Assembly: GCF_037179485.1 (NCBI RefSeq)
Contig: NW_027040887.1
Coordinates: 4,665,501 to 4,729,500, forward strand
Length of the DNA: 64,000 bases
Source: Ochlerotatus camptorhynchus
Taxonomy: Eukaryota > Arthropoda > Insecta > Diptera > Culicidae
Direction of reading: 5' to 3'
A program made the position numbers and the translations under genes. This document shows positions 10,701 through 20,788 of this stretch, one piece after another (the first letter of the stretch is position 1; each line of letters begins with the position of its first letter). Below the pieces are notes generated by a model that saw only the letters and a list, made by a program, of their open reading frames with translations, was not told where the DNA came from and made no database searches.

Positions 10701-12318
10701 CACTCTCCCCCCCCCCCCCCGAAGAGCGCCAGTAATGCGTACCGCGTAAATTGAATTCGCGCAAATGGAATACATGTAGCATATGGGATTTGACCTGGGA
10801 TAGGGACCATGAAATATCTCGCGATCCTGGACATATAGAAGGTTACTGTCCTGGGCAAAGTTGTTCAGTAGATTAAGACCTAAAGGTTTGTGGACAGAAG
10901 TTCGGAATTTTCTCACTACGCGGCGCTAGTGTGCATGAATTAATGATGTCCTTGTTTTTGTGATATCTTGAAATCCTTGTCATCTTGGAAGTTGCTTTTT
11001 TCGGTGAAGGTTTTCAGTGGATCATGACCTTATTGTTGGTGGACATAAGTTTGGAATTTTCTCACTACGTGGTACTGGTGTGCTTGAATTTGTGATTTCT
11101 TTTTTTATGCGATATCTTGAAATCATTGCCATCTAGGAAGTTGCTGTCCTCGGCGAAGTTGTTCAGTAAATCAAGACCTAATTTGGTACACAGAAGTTCG
11201 TAATTTTCTCACTACGCGGTGCTAGGATGCATGTACTTGTGATTTCCTTGTTTATGTGATATCTTGAAATCTTTGCTATCTAGGAAGTTGCTATCTTGGG
11301 CAAAGTTGTTCATTGGTCAAGGCCTTATGGTTGGTGGCCAGAAGTTTAAAATTTTCCTCACTACGCGGTGCTAGTGTGGTTGAATTTATGATTTCCTTGT
11401 TTATGTCATATCCTGAACTAATTTCCATTTATGAAATTGTTGTCTTAGGCAAAGTTTTCCAGTGGACTAAGACCTCATGGTTGGCGGACAGAAGTTTGGA
11501 ATTTTTCTCACTACGCGGCGCTAGTGTGCATGTAATAGTGATTTGATTGTTTTTATCGATAGCGTAAAACCCTTTCCATTTAGGAGATCGCTGTCTTGGG
11601 CAAAGTTTTTCAGTGGATCATCACCTTAAAGTTGGTGGACAAAATTTTGGTATTTTCTCAAAACGTGGCGCTAGTATAAATATATTGATGGTTTCTTATT
11701 TTACGTGGAATCTTGAAAACCTTGCCATCCAGGAAGTAGATGTCTTCAGCAAAGTTGTTCAGTGGATCGAGTCCTAATTGTTGTTGGACAGAAGTTCGAA
11801 ATTTTATCACTACGCGGTGAAAGTGTGCTTGAATTTGTTTAATATCTTGAAATCCGACGCCCACATTCATAAGGAAGGATTTCAAGATTTCACGTATAAT
11901 TGGATATCATAAATACATTTACACTAGCACCACGTTGTGAGAAAATACCAAAATTTTGTCCACCAACCTTTAGGTTATGATCTACTGAACAACGTTGCGG
12001 AAGACAGCAACTTCCTAGATGGCAAGCATTTCAAGATATGACATAAAAAGGAAATCTCTAATACATGCACACTAGCGCCACGTAGTGAGAAAATTCCGAA
12101 CTTCTGTCCACCAGCCATTAAGTCTTAATCTGCTGAACAACTTTGCCCAGTACAGTAACCTTCTATATGTCCAGGATCGCGAGATATTCCATGTTGGTCC
12201 CTATTAGGTCAAATCCCATATGCTACGTGTACTCCATTTACGCGATTCCCTCGCGTAAACGAAATCAACGTAAATGTAATTCGTGTAGACCGAGTTCGCG
12301 TTCTTTGGGGCGAGAGTG
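10701..12318. mobile_element. Foldback-like element with long inverted arms and ~149-bp repeats
   Basis: The ends are CACTCTC...GAGAGTG, each flanked by TA (10699-10700 and 12319-12320), as in Tc1/mariner-type MITEs. The inverted arms are about 430 bp: 10701-11130 pairs with about 11890-12318. Between them are direct units whose TCACTACG core falls at 10913, 11062, 11209, 11358, 11508, 11658 and 11807, a spacing of 147-150 bp. A poly(C) run sits at 10707-10720. No transposase is present, so it is non-autonomous. Short ORFs inside are repeat-derived. Confidence 0.8.
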
Positions 12319-12329
12319 TACCTTATTTT

Positions 12330-13102
12330 ACGTTGAATCTTGTCAGAATTTCCCATCAAAAGCCCTTAGATCTTCACGTTGAAAGTTCCCATGTTTTTGC
12401 ATAAAAAGTCGTCTGAACTAGTTGTTGAAAGTTGTCAGAACCTCAGGATGTAAGTGCCCAGATCATATCTTTGGAAGTCTTCCGAATCTTCGATTGGATG
12501 GTTCCAAAAATTTAGTTTGGATGTTGTCAGACTGCACCACGTTGAAATCTATCTATGCCAGTTGGAAATTCCCAATATTTCTCGTTATAAGATCTCTGAA
12601 CTTCCCATTGAAAATCCTCGGATCATCCGTTTGGCAGATATCAGAGCCTGTTCATACTTTCCGATTGGAAGTTTCCAGAGCTTTTCGCTGGAAGCTTCCA
12701 GAACATACCTTTTGGAAGTCACAAGAGTTGTCTCAAGATCCAAACAACGTGATTTCGCGACATTCCAGCCCCAAAATTTCTGTAGGACGAAAGACGCCTT
12801 ATCAAGTTTTTGGAAGTTCTCAGAAATCCCTAATGAAAGTCCTCAGATGTTTCCAGAACTTTAAATTTATTGCTCCCGTCAATTCTTATTAAACGACCCG
12901 AAGCTTATTTTCGGAAGTACCTAGATCTTCTTCATGTATGCTGCTATGATTTCCTGTTAGAAATGGACAAATCTTTGTGTTGGAAGTTATCAGCACCTCT
13001 CAGAAGATCTCCAATATTTGCAATTGGTTTTCATCAGATACATCATTGGAAGCTCCCAGTTCTGCTCATTCTGTCATGACACAGCCCAAACAATTCTAGT
13101 TG
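12330..13102 (+). repeat. Degenerate GGAAGTTCCCAGAAC-type array, left part
   Basis: Diverged units of roughly 25-35 bp carry a GAAAGTTC-CAGAAC core. The array resumes at 13637 after the inserted hAT derivative. The overlapping frames at 12422-12892 and 12454-12864 are both open through the repeat and have no protein motifs, so I do not call them genes. Confidence 0.65.
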
Positions 13103-13110
13103 GGTGATTC

Positions 13111-13628
13111 TAGGGACGTTGCGATACTACTGATATCAGTAAAGTATCGATACTTTTATTTAGATACCAAGTAATTAAGTATCGATACTTCTCCAATATC
13201 GATACTTTTATCGTGGAATCGCGGTATCGGTATCGAATCGGGGCTAGGATGCATATGGTCAGCATGGCAACTTCTGTTCCATGCGAGCGACTCTTTTCAA
13301 AGGCTGGATCTATAATTACTGAGACCAGAAACCGATTGTCAGCAAAATATTTACAGAAACTAATATTTCTAGCAAGCGTCGATGATGCTGAATGGTTCAA
13401 TTAGTTGGTTTAAATGCTTTTGTTTTTAATAAAATGATACAAACTGTTCGTTATTGATCTTAAACATGGACTTTCAATTTAAATTCATTTACATTGCTTT
13501 TTTATCAAATGATTCGATACTTAAAAGTATCGATACTTTGTTTCGATAGTATCGCAAATATCAGTATCAGTTATTCGATACAAGTATCGAATCAAGTATC
13601 GAAACTTTTATGTATCGCAACGTCCCTA
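13111..13628. mobile_element. hAT deletion derivative with perfect ends
   Basis: The terminal inverted repeats are perfect over 17 bp (TAGGGACGTTGCGATAC at 13111-13127, its complement at 13612-13628). An exact 8-bp target duplication, GGTGATTC, lies at 13103-13110 and 13629-13636. The interior keeps the last part of a hAT transposase and several AGTATCGATACTT palindromes near both ends, which are candidate transposase binding sites. At 518 bp it is internally deleted and needs a transposase in trans. Confidence 0.93.
13252..13404 (+). pseudogene. hAT transposase C-terminal dimerisation segment
   Basis: The reading frame gives ATSVPCERLFSKAGSIITET, then RNRLSAKYLQKLIFLASV, then a stop. This is the hallmark of the hAT C-terminal dimerisation domain (ATS-P-ERLFS-AG...R--L). 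The catalytic core is absent. It lies wholly inside the 518-bp derivative and probably marks the parental transposon family. Confidence 0.85.
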
Positions 13629-13636
13629 GGTGATTC

Positions 13637-14280
13637 CAGTTCTTTCTTAGAAGTTAGGGTTTGGGCTTGTTGTTTGAAGATCTTTGAATTTAAATGATAA
13701 ATTACTTTCATTTAGTACTTCCCCCCGGAATTGTTTGAAACTTATCATTGAAAGTACCCAGATTTTCTCATTGGATATTATCATAGCCTTTTCTAGCATA
13801 ACCCCAAAAAATGTTCTCTTAAAGTTCTCAGAAGTTCGTTTTGGATGTTCCTAAAACCTGCTTGAAAGTTCTGACGAAAATTCCCAGAACTTTCCATTGG
13901 ACGGTTCCAGAACGTTTGGATGTAAGATTCTGAAACTTTTCAATATTTCTGCTTGGAATATGTCAGAACTTTTCATTGAAAGTTCCAATTGAATATGTTT
14001 CGCTGAAAATCCCTAGATTTTTGTTCTATAAATGTCTTCAAAACTTTTCGCAAGAAGATCCCAGAACTTTCCTAAATTTACTGCTCAAAATCTCCGAAAT
14101 TTCCACTGGGAATTAGTCGCATAGCTTTCTGATGGAAATGCATAGAATTTTTTTTTAATTCTTTATAAAAGAGCGTTTTAGCCTTGGTTCACTTCTCAAG
14201 CCCCAGAATTTTAGAACTTCTCGCTGAAAATATCTTTTTTTTTCCATTTCTAAAATTTTCTTTCCTTTAGGGGCTGTCAA
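13637..14280 (+). repeat. Degenerate GGAAGTTCCCAGAAC-type array, right part
   Basis: Continuation of the array at 12330-13102, with the same GAAAGTTC/CAGAAC cores. The array was evidently continuous before the hAT derivative inserted. Confidence 0.6.
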
Positions 14281-14458
14281 AATTCCACCTGAACAGTTGT
14301 TCAGAGATTTTAGACCATTTTTAAATACAGCACAATATCCAAATAATACATGGTGCGTGCGGGCCTATAAATCATTCGAAAAATTTATTTGATCGGCCGT
14401 TTTGAAAACCAAAAAAATTATAATAATTTTTACCAGTTGTGCGCGGTGTTATAGAATA

Positions 14459-15758
14459 AAGGGTGATACGGTCAAAATTTGGTCAATATCAACTTGACGT
14501 ATTTCTTTCAATTTTGCATTTAAAAAACCTGAACATCCCTCATTTTGAAGGTGTGTGTGTGTAGAATGTTGCTCCTATTTTGATTTTGGAATTCACTCTT
14601 CAGTTGTCAAAATGCCGTCCAAGCAAGAAGAGCAGCGTATCAAAATTTTGCTCGCGCATCGCGAAAATCCGAGCTACTCGCACGCAAAGTTGGCAAAATC
14701 GCTAAAAGTTGCCAAATCAACCGTTACAAATGTAATTAAAGTGTTTGGGGAACGTTTGTCGACAGCCAGGAAGTCTGGATCGGGGGGAAATCGAAAACCG
14801 GAAGCCGCTGAGACGACAAAGAGAGTTGCCGGTAGTTTCAAGCGAAACCCTAACCTCTCTCTCCGAGATGCCGCAAATAAGCTGGGTGTATCGTCTACAA
14901 CCGTGCATCGAGCCAAAAAACGAGCCGGACTATCGACTTACAAGAAGGTAGTGACTCCAAATCGCGATGATAAACAAAATACGACGGCCAAAGCGCGATC
15001 CCGGAGGCTGTACACGACGATGCTGACGAAGTTTGACTGCGTGGTAATGGACGACGAAACCTACGTCAAAGCCGACTACAAGCAGCTTCCGGGACAGGAG
15101 TTTTATACGGCAAAAGGAAGGGGAAAGGTAGCAGATGTTTTCAAGCACATGAAACTGTCAAAGTTCGCAAAGCAATATCTGGTTTGGCAAGCCATCTGTA
15201 CCTGTGGCTTGAAAAGCAGCATTTTCATAGCTTCCGGGACTGTCAACCAAGAAATTTACGTGAAAGAGTGTTTGAATAAACGTCTGCTGCCTTTCCTGAA
15301 GAAACACGGTTGTTCCGTACTGTTTTGGTCGGATTTGGCATCTTGCCATTACGGTAAAAAGGCCATGGAGTGGTACGCCGCCAACAACGTGCAGGTGGTT
15401 CCCAAGGACAAGAACCCTCCCAACACGCCAGAGCTCCGCCCAATTGAGAAATACTGGGCTATTGTCAAGCGGAACCTAAAGAAGACCAAAAAAACTGCTA
15501 AGGGCGAGCAGCAGTTCAAGGCAAACTGGCTTTCTGCGGCGAAGAAGGTGGACAAGGTGGCTGTACAAAATCTGATGGCAGGGGTCAAGCGTAGGGCCCG
15601 GCAATTCGGATTTGGAAAAGCGGAAGCCTAACTGAATATTTTTCCTGAATTTTATACTAATTGAACTTGAAAAAGAAATTTAATTTGATTTTTTAAATAA
15701 ACGATTTCACCGATTTACACGCGTTTTCCCTTGACCAAATTTTGACCGTATCACCCTT
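14459..15758 (+). mobile_element. ITmD37E (Tc1/mariner superfamily) transposon, apparently complete
   Basis: The terminal inverted repeats are identical over 28 bp (beginning AAGGGTGATACGGTCAAAAT at 14459, complement ending at 15758). Both ends are flanked by TA target duplications (14457-14458, 15759-15760). It contains one uninterrupted transposase gene. Perfect ends plus an intact frame suggest a young insertion, unlike nearly everything else in the window. Confidence 0.93.
14612..15631 (+). CDS. ITmD37E transposase, intact
   Basis: This 339-residue cut-and-paste transposase has an N-terminal helix-turn-helix region (residues about 1-110; KSLKVAKSTVTNVIKVFG and ANKLGVSSTTVHRAKKRAG are two HTH-like segments). 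A DDE catalytic domain follows. The first aspartate is in VVMDDETYVKADY, the second in LFWSDLASCHYG and the glutamate in PELRPIEKYW. The last two are separated by exactly 37 residues, the signature of the ITmD37E family known from mosquitoes. I chose the ATG at 14612 (MPSKQEEQ); the open frame extends upstream but only through a GTG. The gene sits between the element's inverted repeats with no frameshift or stop. No poly(A) or promoter site is certain. Confidence 0.93.
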   Translation: MPSKQEEQRIKILLAHRENPSYSHAKLAKSLKVAKSTVTNVIKVFGERLSTARKSGSGGNRKPEAAETTKRVAGSFKRNPNLSLRDAANKLGVSSTTVHRAKKRAGLSTYKKVVTPNRDDKQNTTAKARSRRLYTTMLTKFDCVVMDDETYVKADYKQLPGQEFYTAKGRGKVADVFKHMKLSKFAKQYLVWQAICTCGLKSSIFIASGTVNQEIYVKECLNKRLLPFLKKHGCSVLFWSDLASCHYGKKAMEWYAANNVQVVPKDKNPPNTPELRPIEKYWAIVKRNLKKTKKTAKGEQQFKANWLSAAKKVDKVAVQNLMAGVKRRARQFGFGKAEA

Positions 15759-15760
15759 TA

Positions 15761-17600
15761 GTATCAAAAATCGATTTATTTACGTTTTTATTGTAGGCCT
15801 TTTTCAAATGTTACGCGAGATATGCCTTGTTCTTTATTTTTTCCGATGCAGATCAGAGCAAATCAGAGTTGGTCTGATTAACTCTCAGCTAAAGAGACAC
15901 TCGCATTAAAGCCGTCCTCCCCCTTGGGCAAAAGCCAGTTGCTTGCTAAGGAAAACAAAATCTGATGCTTGGGTGTTGCCTTACCAAAAATGTTTTTTTT
16001 TTTAAATAATGCATTTTATACACTACCAAAAAGTCATGTAAATTTCAATGCCCTGAAACCGACACATGCAAGCGGCTCTTTTGACATAATAATCAGTTGA
16101 AAAGGGCGAGAAAATCAATTCAATCAAACGAACTTCGAGTTGCATATGTTTCAGTTTCAGCACACTTACATGACAGTTTGTTTACGGTCTATGATTTACG
16201 TTAAAGCTGAATAACGTCTCGTGTAAAAATAGTAATTTCCAAGTGTGTGTATTGTCTTCGGTGGAAATATTCCTAACAATATTTTGAAACGATACAGAAG
16301 TCAAATATGACGTTTCATACTAAACACTAAGTCTTGTGTAATTGATGAGCAAAGTTAGCGACCGCTCTGGTCGTAAAATTGAACTTTGAAAATGGTTTTT
16401 AGAAAATTTAAACAATAAATCAATCTTGTAAAAATTACTAGAGATACTCATTTTTGTTCTTTAATTTTGCACAGAAGAGTATTCCCATTGAGCGTTGCGT
16501 TGTTTTGTAAAAAATCGATGCAGTAAGTGATTCTGAACCGATCCACTTTCACCTTTAGTGCGCCCCACACAACGGAAGCTTCTTCCATATTTCCATCAAT
16601 GTGTTCATGTCAATATTTTCAACAATATGGTCGGGATCATCAATACATTGTTGTTGCCGCTGGCATGTTCCAATTCAAATCACAACCACCTTGACATGAG
16701 ATGATAAAGAACAGGCCCCATCTGCTGCTGTAGTCAAACAGAAGGGGAAAATGAGGGGACATATTAAAAGATGAAATCAAACTTTTTTGATTTTGCTTAT
16801 ATGCTTATATGCTCATCAATATATTAGTCGTCAATATTTGCATCAATATGATGGTCAATACTTTTGAGTATTGACAATATTTTTGCCCGTATGGTACAGC
16901 GTGAAAATATCATCATACGTTACGTTTGTGTTCAACCTTCCACCAAAGTTTGACACTCAGAAGATCTATAAACACCGACAAACCGACATGCCACTGGAGC
17001 ATTTCGTTTGTTTGCAATTCTATTTATCGAATGAGCAGTTTTATCCAGGGCATCTGATCGTTCCTTTTTTCTAGCGAACGGCAGCAGCAGTATGAATTCA
17101 ATTTCACCACTCCCTTATGTGCGGTACTTTGTATACCATTCAATGTGGGGGACACTACGCTTTGCATTCATACATACCGATGCACAGTAAAGCGAATAGA
17201 TACCAAAAAGCATTCCCACTTTCTCTTCTTCAAAATCCTCTCCCGTACAGTCGCTCCCTTTCGCTCTGGTTTCATTCCCATTTTGATTTCATTCAGGTTC
17301 CTTTTTTCGTTTTGGGTTGGGAATGTCCGAAAAAACAGTCAATGAACGGCATTCATCGAGCAAAGTGGTTGGTGTGTTAGATGCTAAAAAATAATTATGT
17401 TGGTTTGAAAGAACAATGTTTGGTTTTTGAATAACAACATTCAAGAATCAATATGATTTTTGTTTATCAGAATGAGAGTATTTGAATGAATCTATAGTGC
17501 TCATATAGGATTGTTTAATAAATTTTATTTTTATTAAATTGTCAACCTATTAACTTCTACCTTTTAGAAATTCATCATAAATACATTCGCACGGATTTCA
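15761..17600. other. Unassigned stretch
   Basis: No genes are recognised. TCAATATT-type motifs recur at 16590-16880 in both orientations and may be the remains of a MITE, but I could not define ends. The frames at 16871-17074 and 17117-17380 lack homology. Confidence 0.35.
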
Positions 17601-17615
17601 GACCTTGCACTCAGC

Positions 17616-18022
17616 ATGCCACGTTTACTGAGCCCAGCTGTTCAACAGGATGAACTGGACAGTTTTTTAGCGGACATGTTTGGAGGCTGTCTAACAGGTT
17701 CAAGCGGAGACCCGAAAAGTATCCCAAACAAAACGCTTCCAGAACAGTTAAGTGTGTTGGATGTTGGATTGCGACAACCACACCATGTCAACGTTTGGGA
17801 GTACTGGGTACAGAAGAAAATCATGCAAAAGGATCTCTTTGAAGCAGCTGCTGTAATTTAGGCCGTTCCATCGATGCAAGTATCAGTGGAACGTGCTTTC
17901 AGTGCTCTGGCGTTAACGATTTTAGATCAGCACACATCCTTGGGTGAAAACACCCTAGAAGATTTGCTCACTATCAAAATAAACCAACCAACTCAAATAA
18001 TAGAAGTAATGGAATGGTGATG
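17616..18022 (+). pseudogene. hAT transposase C-terminal remnant
   Basis: The first segment reads VNVWEYWVQKKIMQKDLFEA and ends at a TAG (17859-17861). In the same frame it continues VPSMQVSVERAFSALALTIL, then LGENTLEDLLTIKIN, then a stop near 18020. This is the hAT dimerisation region (L--VP---V--ERAFS-L...L---N---LL-I--N). The nonsense codon and missing catalytic core make it a pseudogene. Its last 30 or so bases form one arm of the hairpin that follows. Confidence 0.8.
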
Positions 18023-18190
18023 ATTTAATGAACTTCAAGGCAACGTGCAATCATTTTTTAACAAGCAGAGACATAAAAACCTAAGTCTACTCTACTTAGG
18101 TTTTTTATTTCTATGCTTGTTAAAAATGATTGCACGTTGCCTTGAAGTTCATTAAATCATCACCCTTCCATTACTTCTATTATTTGAGTT
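17990..18190. repeat. Long hairpin (two 97-nt arms, 7-nt loop)
   Basis: The left arm 17990-18086 and right arm 18094-18190 are inverted copies with only a few mismatches or single-base length changes, and the loop is CTACTCT. The left arm includes the end of the hAT reading frame and its stop. A transcript through it would fold into a near-perfect double-stranded stem. Confidence 0.9.
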
Positions 18191-18218
18191 CAACAAGTAG
18201 TAGAGTAGATGTTTGGGG

Positions 18219-18465
18219 CCTCCCTTAGCTCAGTCGATAAGGAGCAGCTACAAAGCAAGATCATGCTGGAGGTGGCTGCGTTCGATTCCCGGTCTGGTCT
18301 AGGAATTATTCGGGTTGGAAAATTTCTCGACTTTCCTGGGCATAGAGTATGATTGGACTTGCCACACAATTATACTACTGCAAAAATGGTACAGGCATCG
18401 GAAGCGCTCAATTAATAACTGTAGAAGTGCATCTAGAACACTAAGTTGAGAGCACGAAATAAGCT
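18219..18465 (+). mobile_element. Feilai-type SINE
   Basis: A tRNA-like head carries an A-box region (TTAGCTCAGTCGATAAGG) and a B-box region (GCGTTCGATTCCCGG). The body contains GGCATAGAGTATGATTG and GGTACAGGCATCGGAAGC, and the tail contains AACACTAAGTTGAGAGCACG. It matches the copy at 19354-19638 throughout. Its end abuts the inverted repeat of the next element, so the 3' tail may have been lost. Confidence 0.85.
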
Positions 18466-18882
18466 AAATGAAGGACTCCCGCATACCTGAAGTCGCCATC
18501 TTGGATTCCAAAATGGCGTCAAACACCCATTTCTGGCATCTAAATTCCGCACCGGTTCCGGAAATATCCATATTGTATGGTATTTATCCAGTATTCATAG
18601 TATTCTAGAATATCGGAAGTCACCATCTTGAATTCCAAAATGGCGTCGAACATACATTTCTGGCATCTACATTCCGCACCAGTTCCGGAAATACCCATAT
18701 TGCATAATGTTTGACGAGTTTTCACAGTTTTATAGCAAACATAGGTCGCCATCTTGGATTCCAAAATGGCGTCAAACTTCCATTTCCTGCATCTACATGT
18801 CACACCGGTTCCAAAAATACTCATATTGTGTGGTATTTGACAAGTTTCATTGTTTGCCTAATCGTGCGGGAGTCCTTCATTT
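18466..18882. mobile_element. Inverted-repeat element with three ~128-bp tandem units
   Basis: An 18-bp perfect inverted repeat (AAATGAAGGACTCCCGCA at 18466-18483, complement at 18865-18882) encloses three tandem units. Each begins GTC(G/A)CCATCTTG(G/A)ATTCC and contains AAATGGCGTC; unit starts are near 18491, 18617 and 18747. No target duplication is clear. Short ORFs inside are repeat-derived. Confidence 0.75.
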
Positions 18883-19341
18883 ACGCGAAATCCGCGTCGC
18901 GGATCGCTGTTTTCCAACGCTTAACAAGCTTAATATGACTGCCGATATATAAAAAAAGATATCATCGAGATGAATCGTATCATACGTATATATTCCAAGC
19001 GCTGCTATTTCACACTGGAAAGGAAAATAATGTGTGTGCGAAATGCTTCCGTGCGGTAGCCGATAGGTAATCCGTCTGAATTTACAGCTCCCGCAGTTGG
19101 CGATCAACTTGACCAAAGCAGAAGGAATGAATTTAAAAATCGGCATCTGCAAAGCAACTGCACAAAGCACAATGCAGCGTAGAAAGGAAATCTGACTGTT
19201 TTTAGATCCCATTCAGTGCGACTGTTTTTTCATCAGGTTCAGTGAATGCCGATCACTGCGAATGATGAATGCGGAAAATGTACAAGTTCATGCAGTCACA
19301 GGCAGAATGCGTTCCCTCTTCAAGCCCTATTTTTAGAAAAC
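18883..19341. other. Unassigned stretch
   Basis: No motif or repeat is recognised; the minus-strand frame at 18877-19212 has no family resemblance. Confidence 0.35.
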
Positions 19342-19650
19342 TTTTATCAGTCCTCATAGCCTAGTCAGTAAAGGCACGGTATTACCAAGCCGGAGGCGGC
19401 GGGTTCGATTCCCAGTCCGGTCGAGGGAATCTTTCGGGTTGAACATTTTCTCGACTTCCCTGGGCATAGAGTATCATTGTGCTTGCCACACAATATACAA
19501 ATTCATGCATTGGTATTGACATCGAAAGCTCTCAATTAATAACTGTGGAAGTGCATTTAGAACACTAAGTTGAGAGCACGCAATAAGCTAATATGCGCTA
19601 AGCAATAAGCTTGAAATGCGAACAATAAGAAGAAGAAGTTTTATCAGTCC
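19342..19650 (+). mobile_element. Feilai-type SINE with 12-bp target duplication
   Basis: TTTTATCAGTCC flanks the element at 19342-19353 and 19639-19650. The body (19354-19638) has a tRNA-like head with a B-box GGGTTCGATTCCC, a conserved core and an AATAAGAAGAAGAAG tail, which fits insertion by a LINE-encoded machinery. With both target copies identical it is one of the younger insertions here. Confidence 0.93.
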
Positions 19651-20607
19651 AACGGGCGATCAGATCTATCAAATAAGGTAAGACGGAAACCAAGTCCATA
19701 TATATTTTACGTGTGGTCCTGTCCTTGCTCATGATATGTCGCGATCGGATGAGTAGATGGTGGTAGTATTTAACGTATATTAAATATGGCGTCTTGGGCA
19801 AGATTTTGAAAGTAGCTTCTATGAGCTGTCACGTCGGTTCGTCGGTGCTATAAAGCCATGTTTAATTTTTAGAAATGGAATACGGATGGCCATCGGGATA
19901 TCTGTTAGATCTGAAATATGATTCTGTATTCTCAGTTCTTGTCAGAAATTTTAGGCCTCGTATTTACCACTACGATACTACGGAGCATTTGAATGCAGAA
20001 TGTCTCCACTAAAAATCAGCGAACCAGCAGCTGGGTGTTCCAGCCAGTGATGCAAAATATCATGACACTCACTCGACACTCGTCAACGCATCAACCGACA
20101 ATTGCTGACGGAACGTTTTGTCACACAGTGAGAAGTAGAGCCATGGCAAACAACAAGCACCAGTGATGGTCGCTGCTCACAGGCTAAACGTAACACTCGC
20201 TGCTGATGATGTAAAGCACAACGAAAACAGTGAAGGCTTCTGCAGTACATTAAAAATTAAACGGAAGCTGTTGGACTCACTCACATAAGCAAGCAAAGCA
20301 GCAACTGCTTCAAACCGAGCACAGATGAGAATCGTGATTGTCGGAAATGACCAGTTGCTTTTTACTTCTTTCGTCAACTTGATGGATGGTCATGGAGAGA
20401 GCTTCGACGAGCACAATGAAAGGAATGTACGAAGTGTTACTACCATCAGCTGTTTGACGATCGTGATTGTGTTAGACCACAACTCTGGGTCCAGCTACAG
20501 TGAATCTGAGCACATTTTAAAAATTAATAATATGGAGAAATCTTATTCGCGAGATTCACACCAGCACCAGTGAAAACATATCAGCAGCAACAGCGCATAG
20601 AAGACTG
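19651..20607. other. Unassigned stretch
   Basis: Frames at 20177-20377 (minus) and 20325-20573 (plus) show no family features. Nothing repeated was found. Confidence 0.3.
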
Positions 20608-20764
20608 CGCCGATGGATTTGAGTTCATGCACGGCTGGAAATATGACAGGAGAACGGGGCAATGTTCGTTAATAATGAATATTTAGTGTTCATTTTTTAG
20701 TAAACATTGGCCCGCTCTCCTGTCAAATTTTCGTCAGTGCATGAACTCAAGTTCATCGGTGCAC
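20608..20764. mobile_element. Palindromic MITE
   Basis: Two arms pair along nearly their whole length: GTTCATGCAC, GACAGGAGA and GCAATGTT on the left have complements in reverse order on the right. A short AT-rich centre lies near 20675-20700. Exact ends and target duplication were not resolved. It lies about 25 bp from the next element. Confidence 0.65.
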
Positions 20765-20788
20765 TTGTTCATTCATCTGCAGTGGAGG

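Noticed and set aside
12422..12892. 156-residue and 136-residue overlapping open frames
   Set aside because: Both frames are open through a short tandem repeat and contain only repeat-derived residues.
18219..18300. Functional tRNA gene
   Set aside because: A- and B-box regions are present, but they continue into a SINE body shared with 19354 and 28024-28155.
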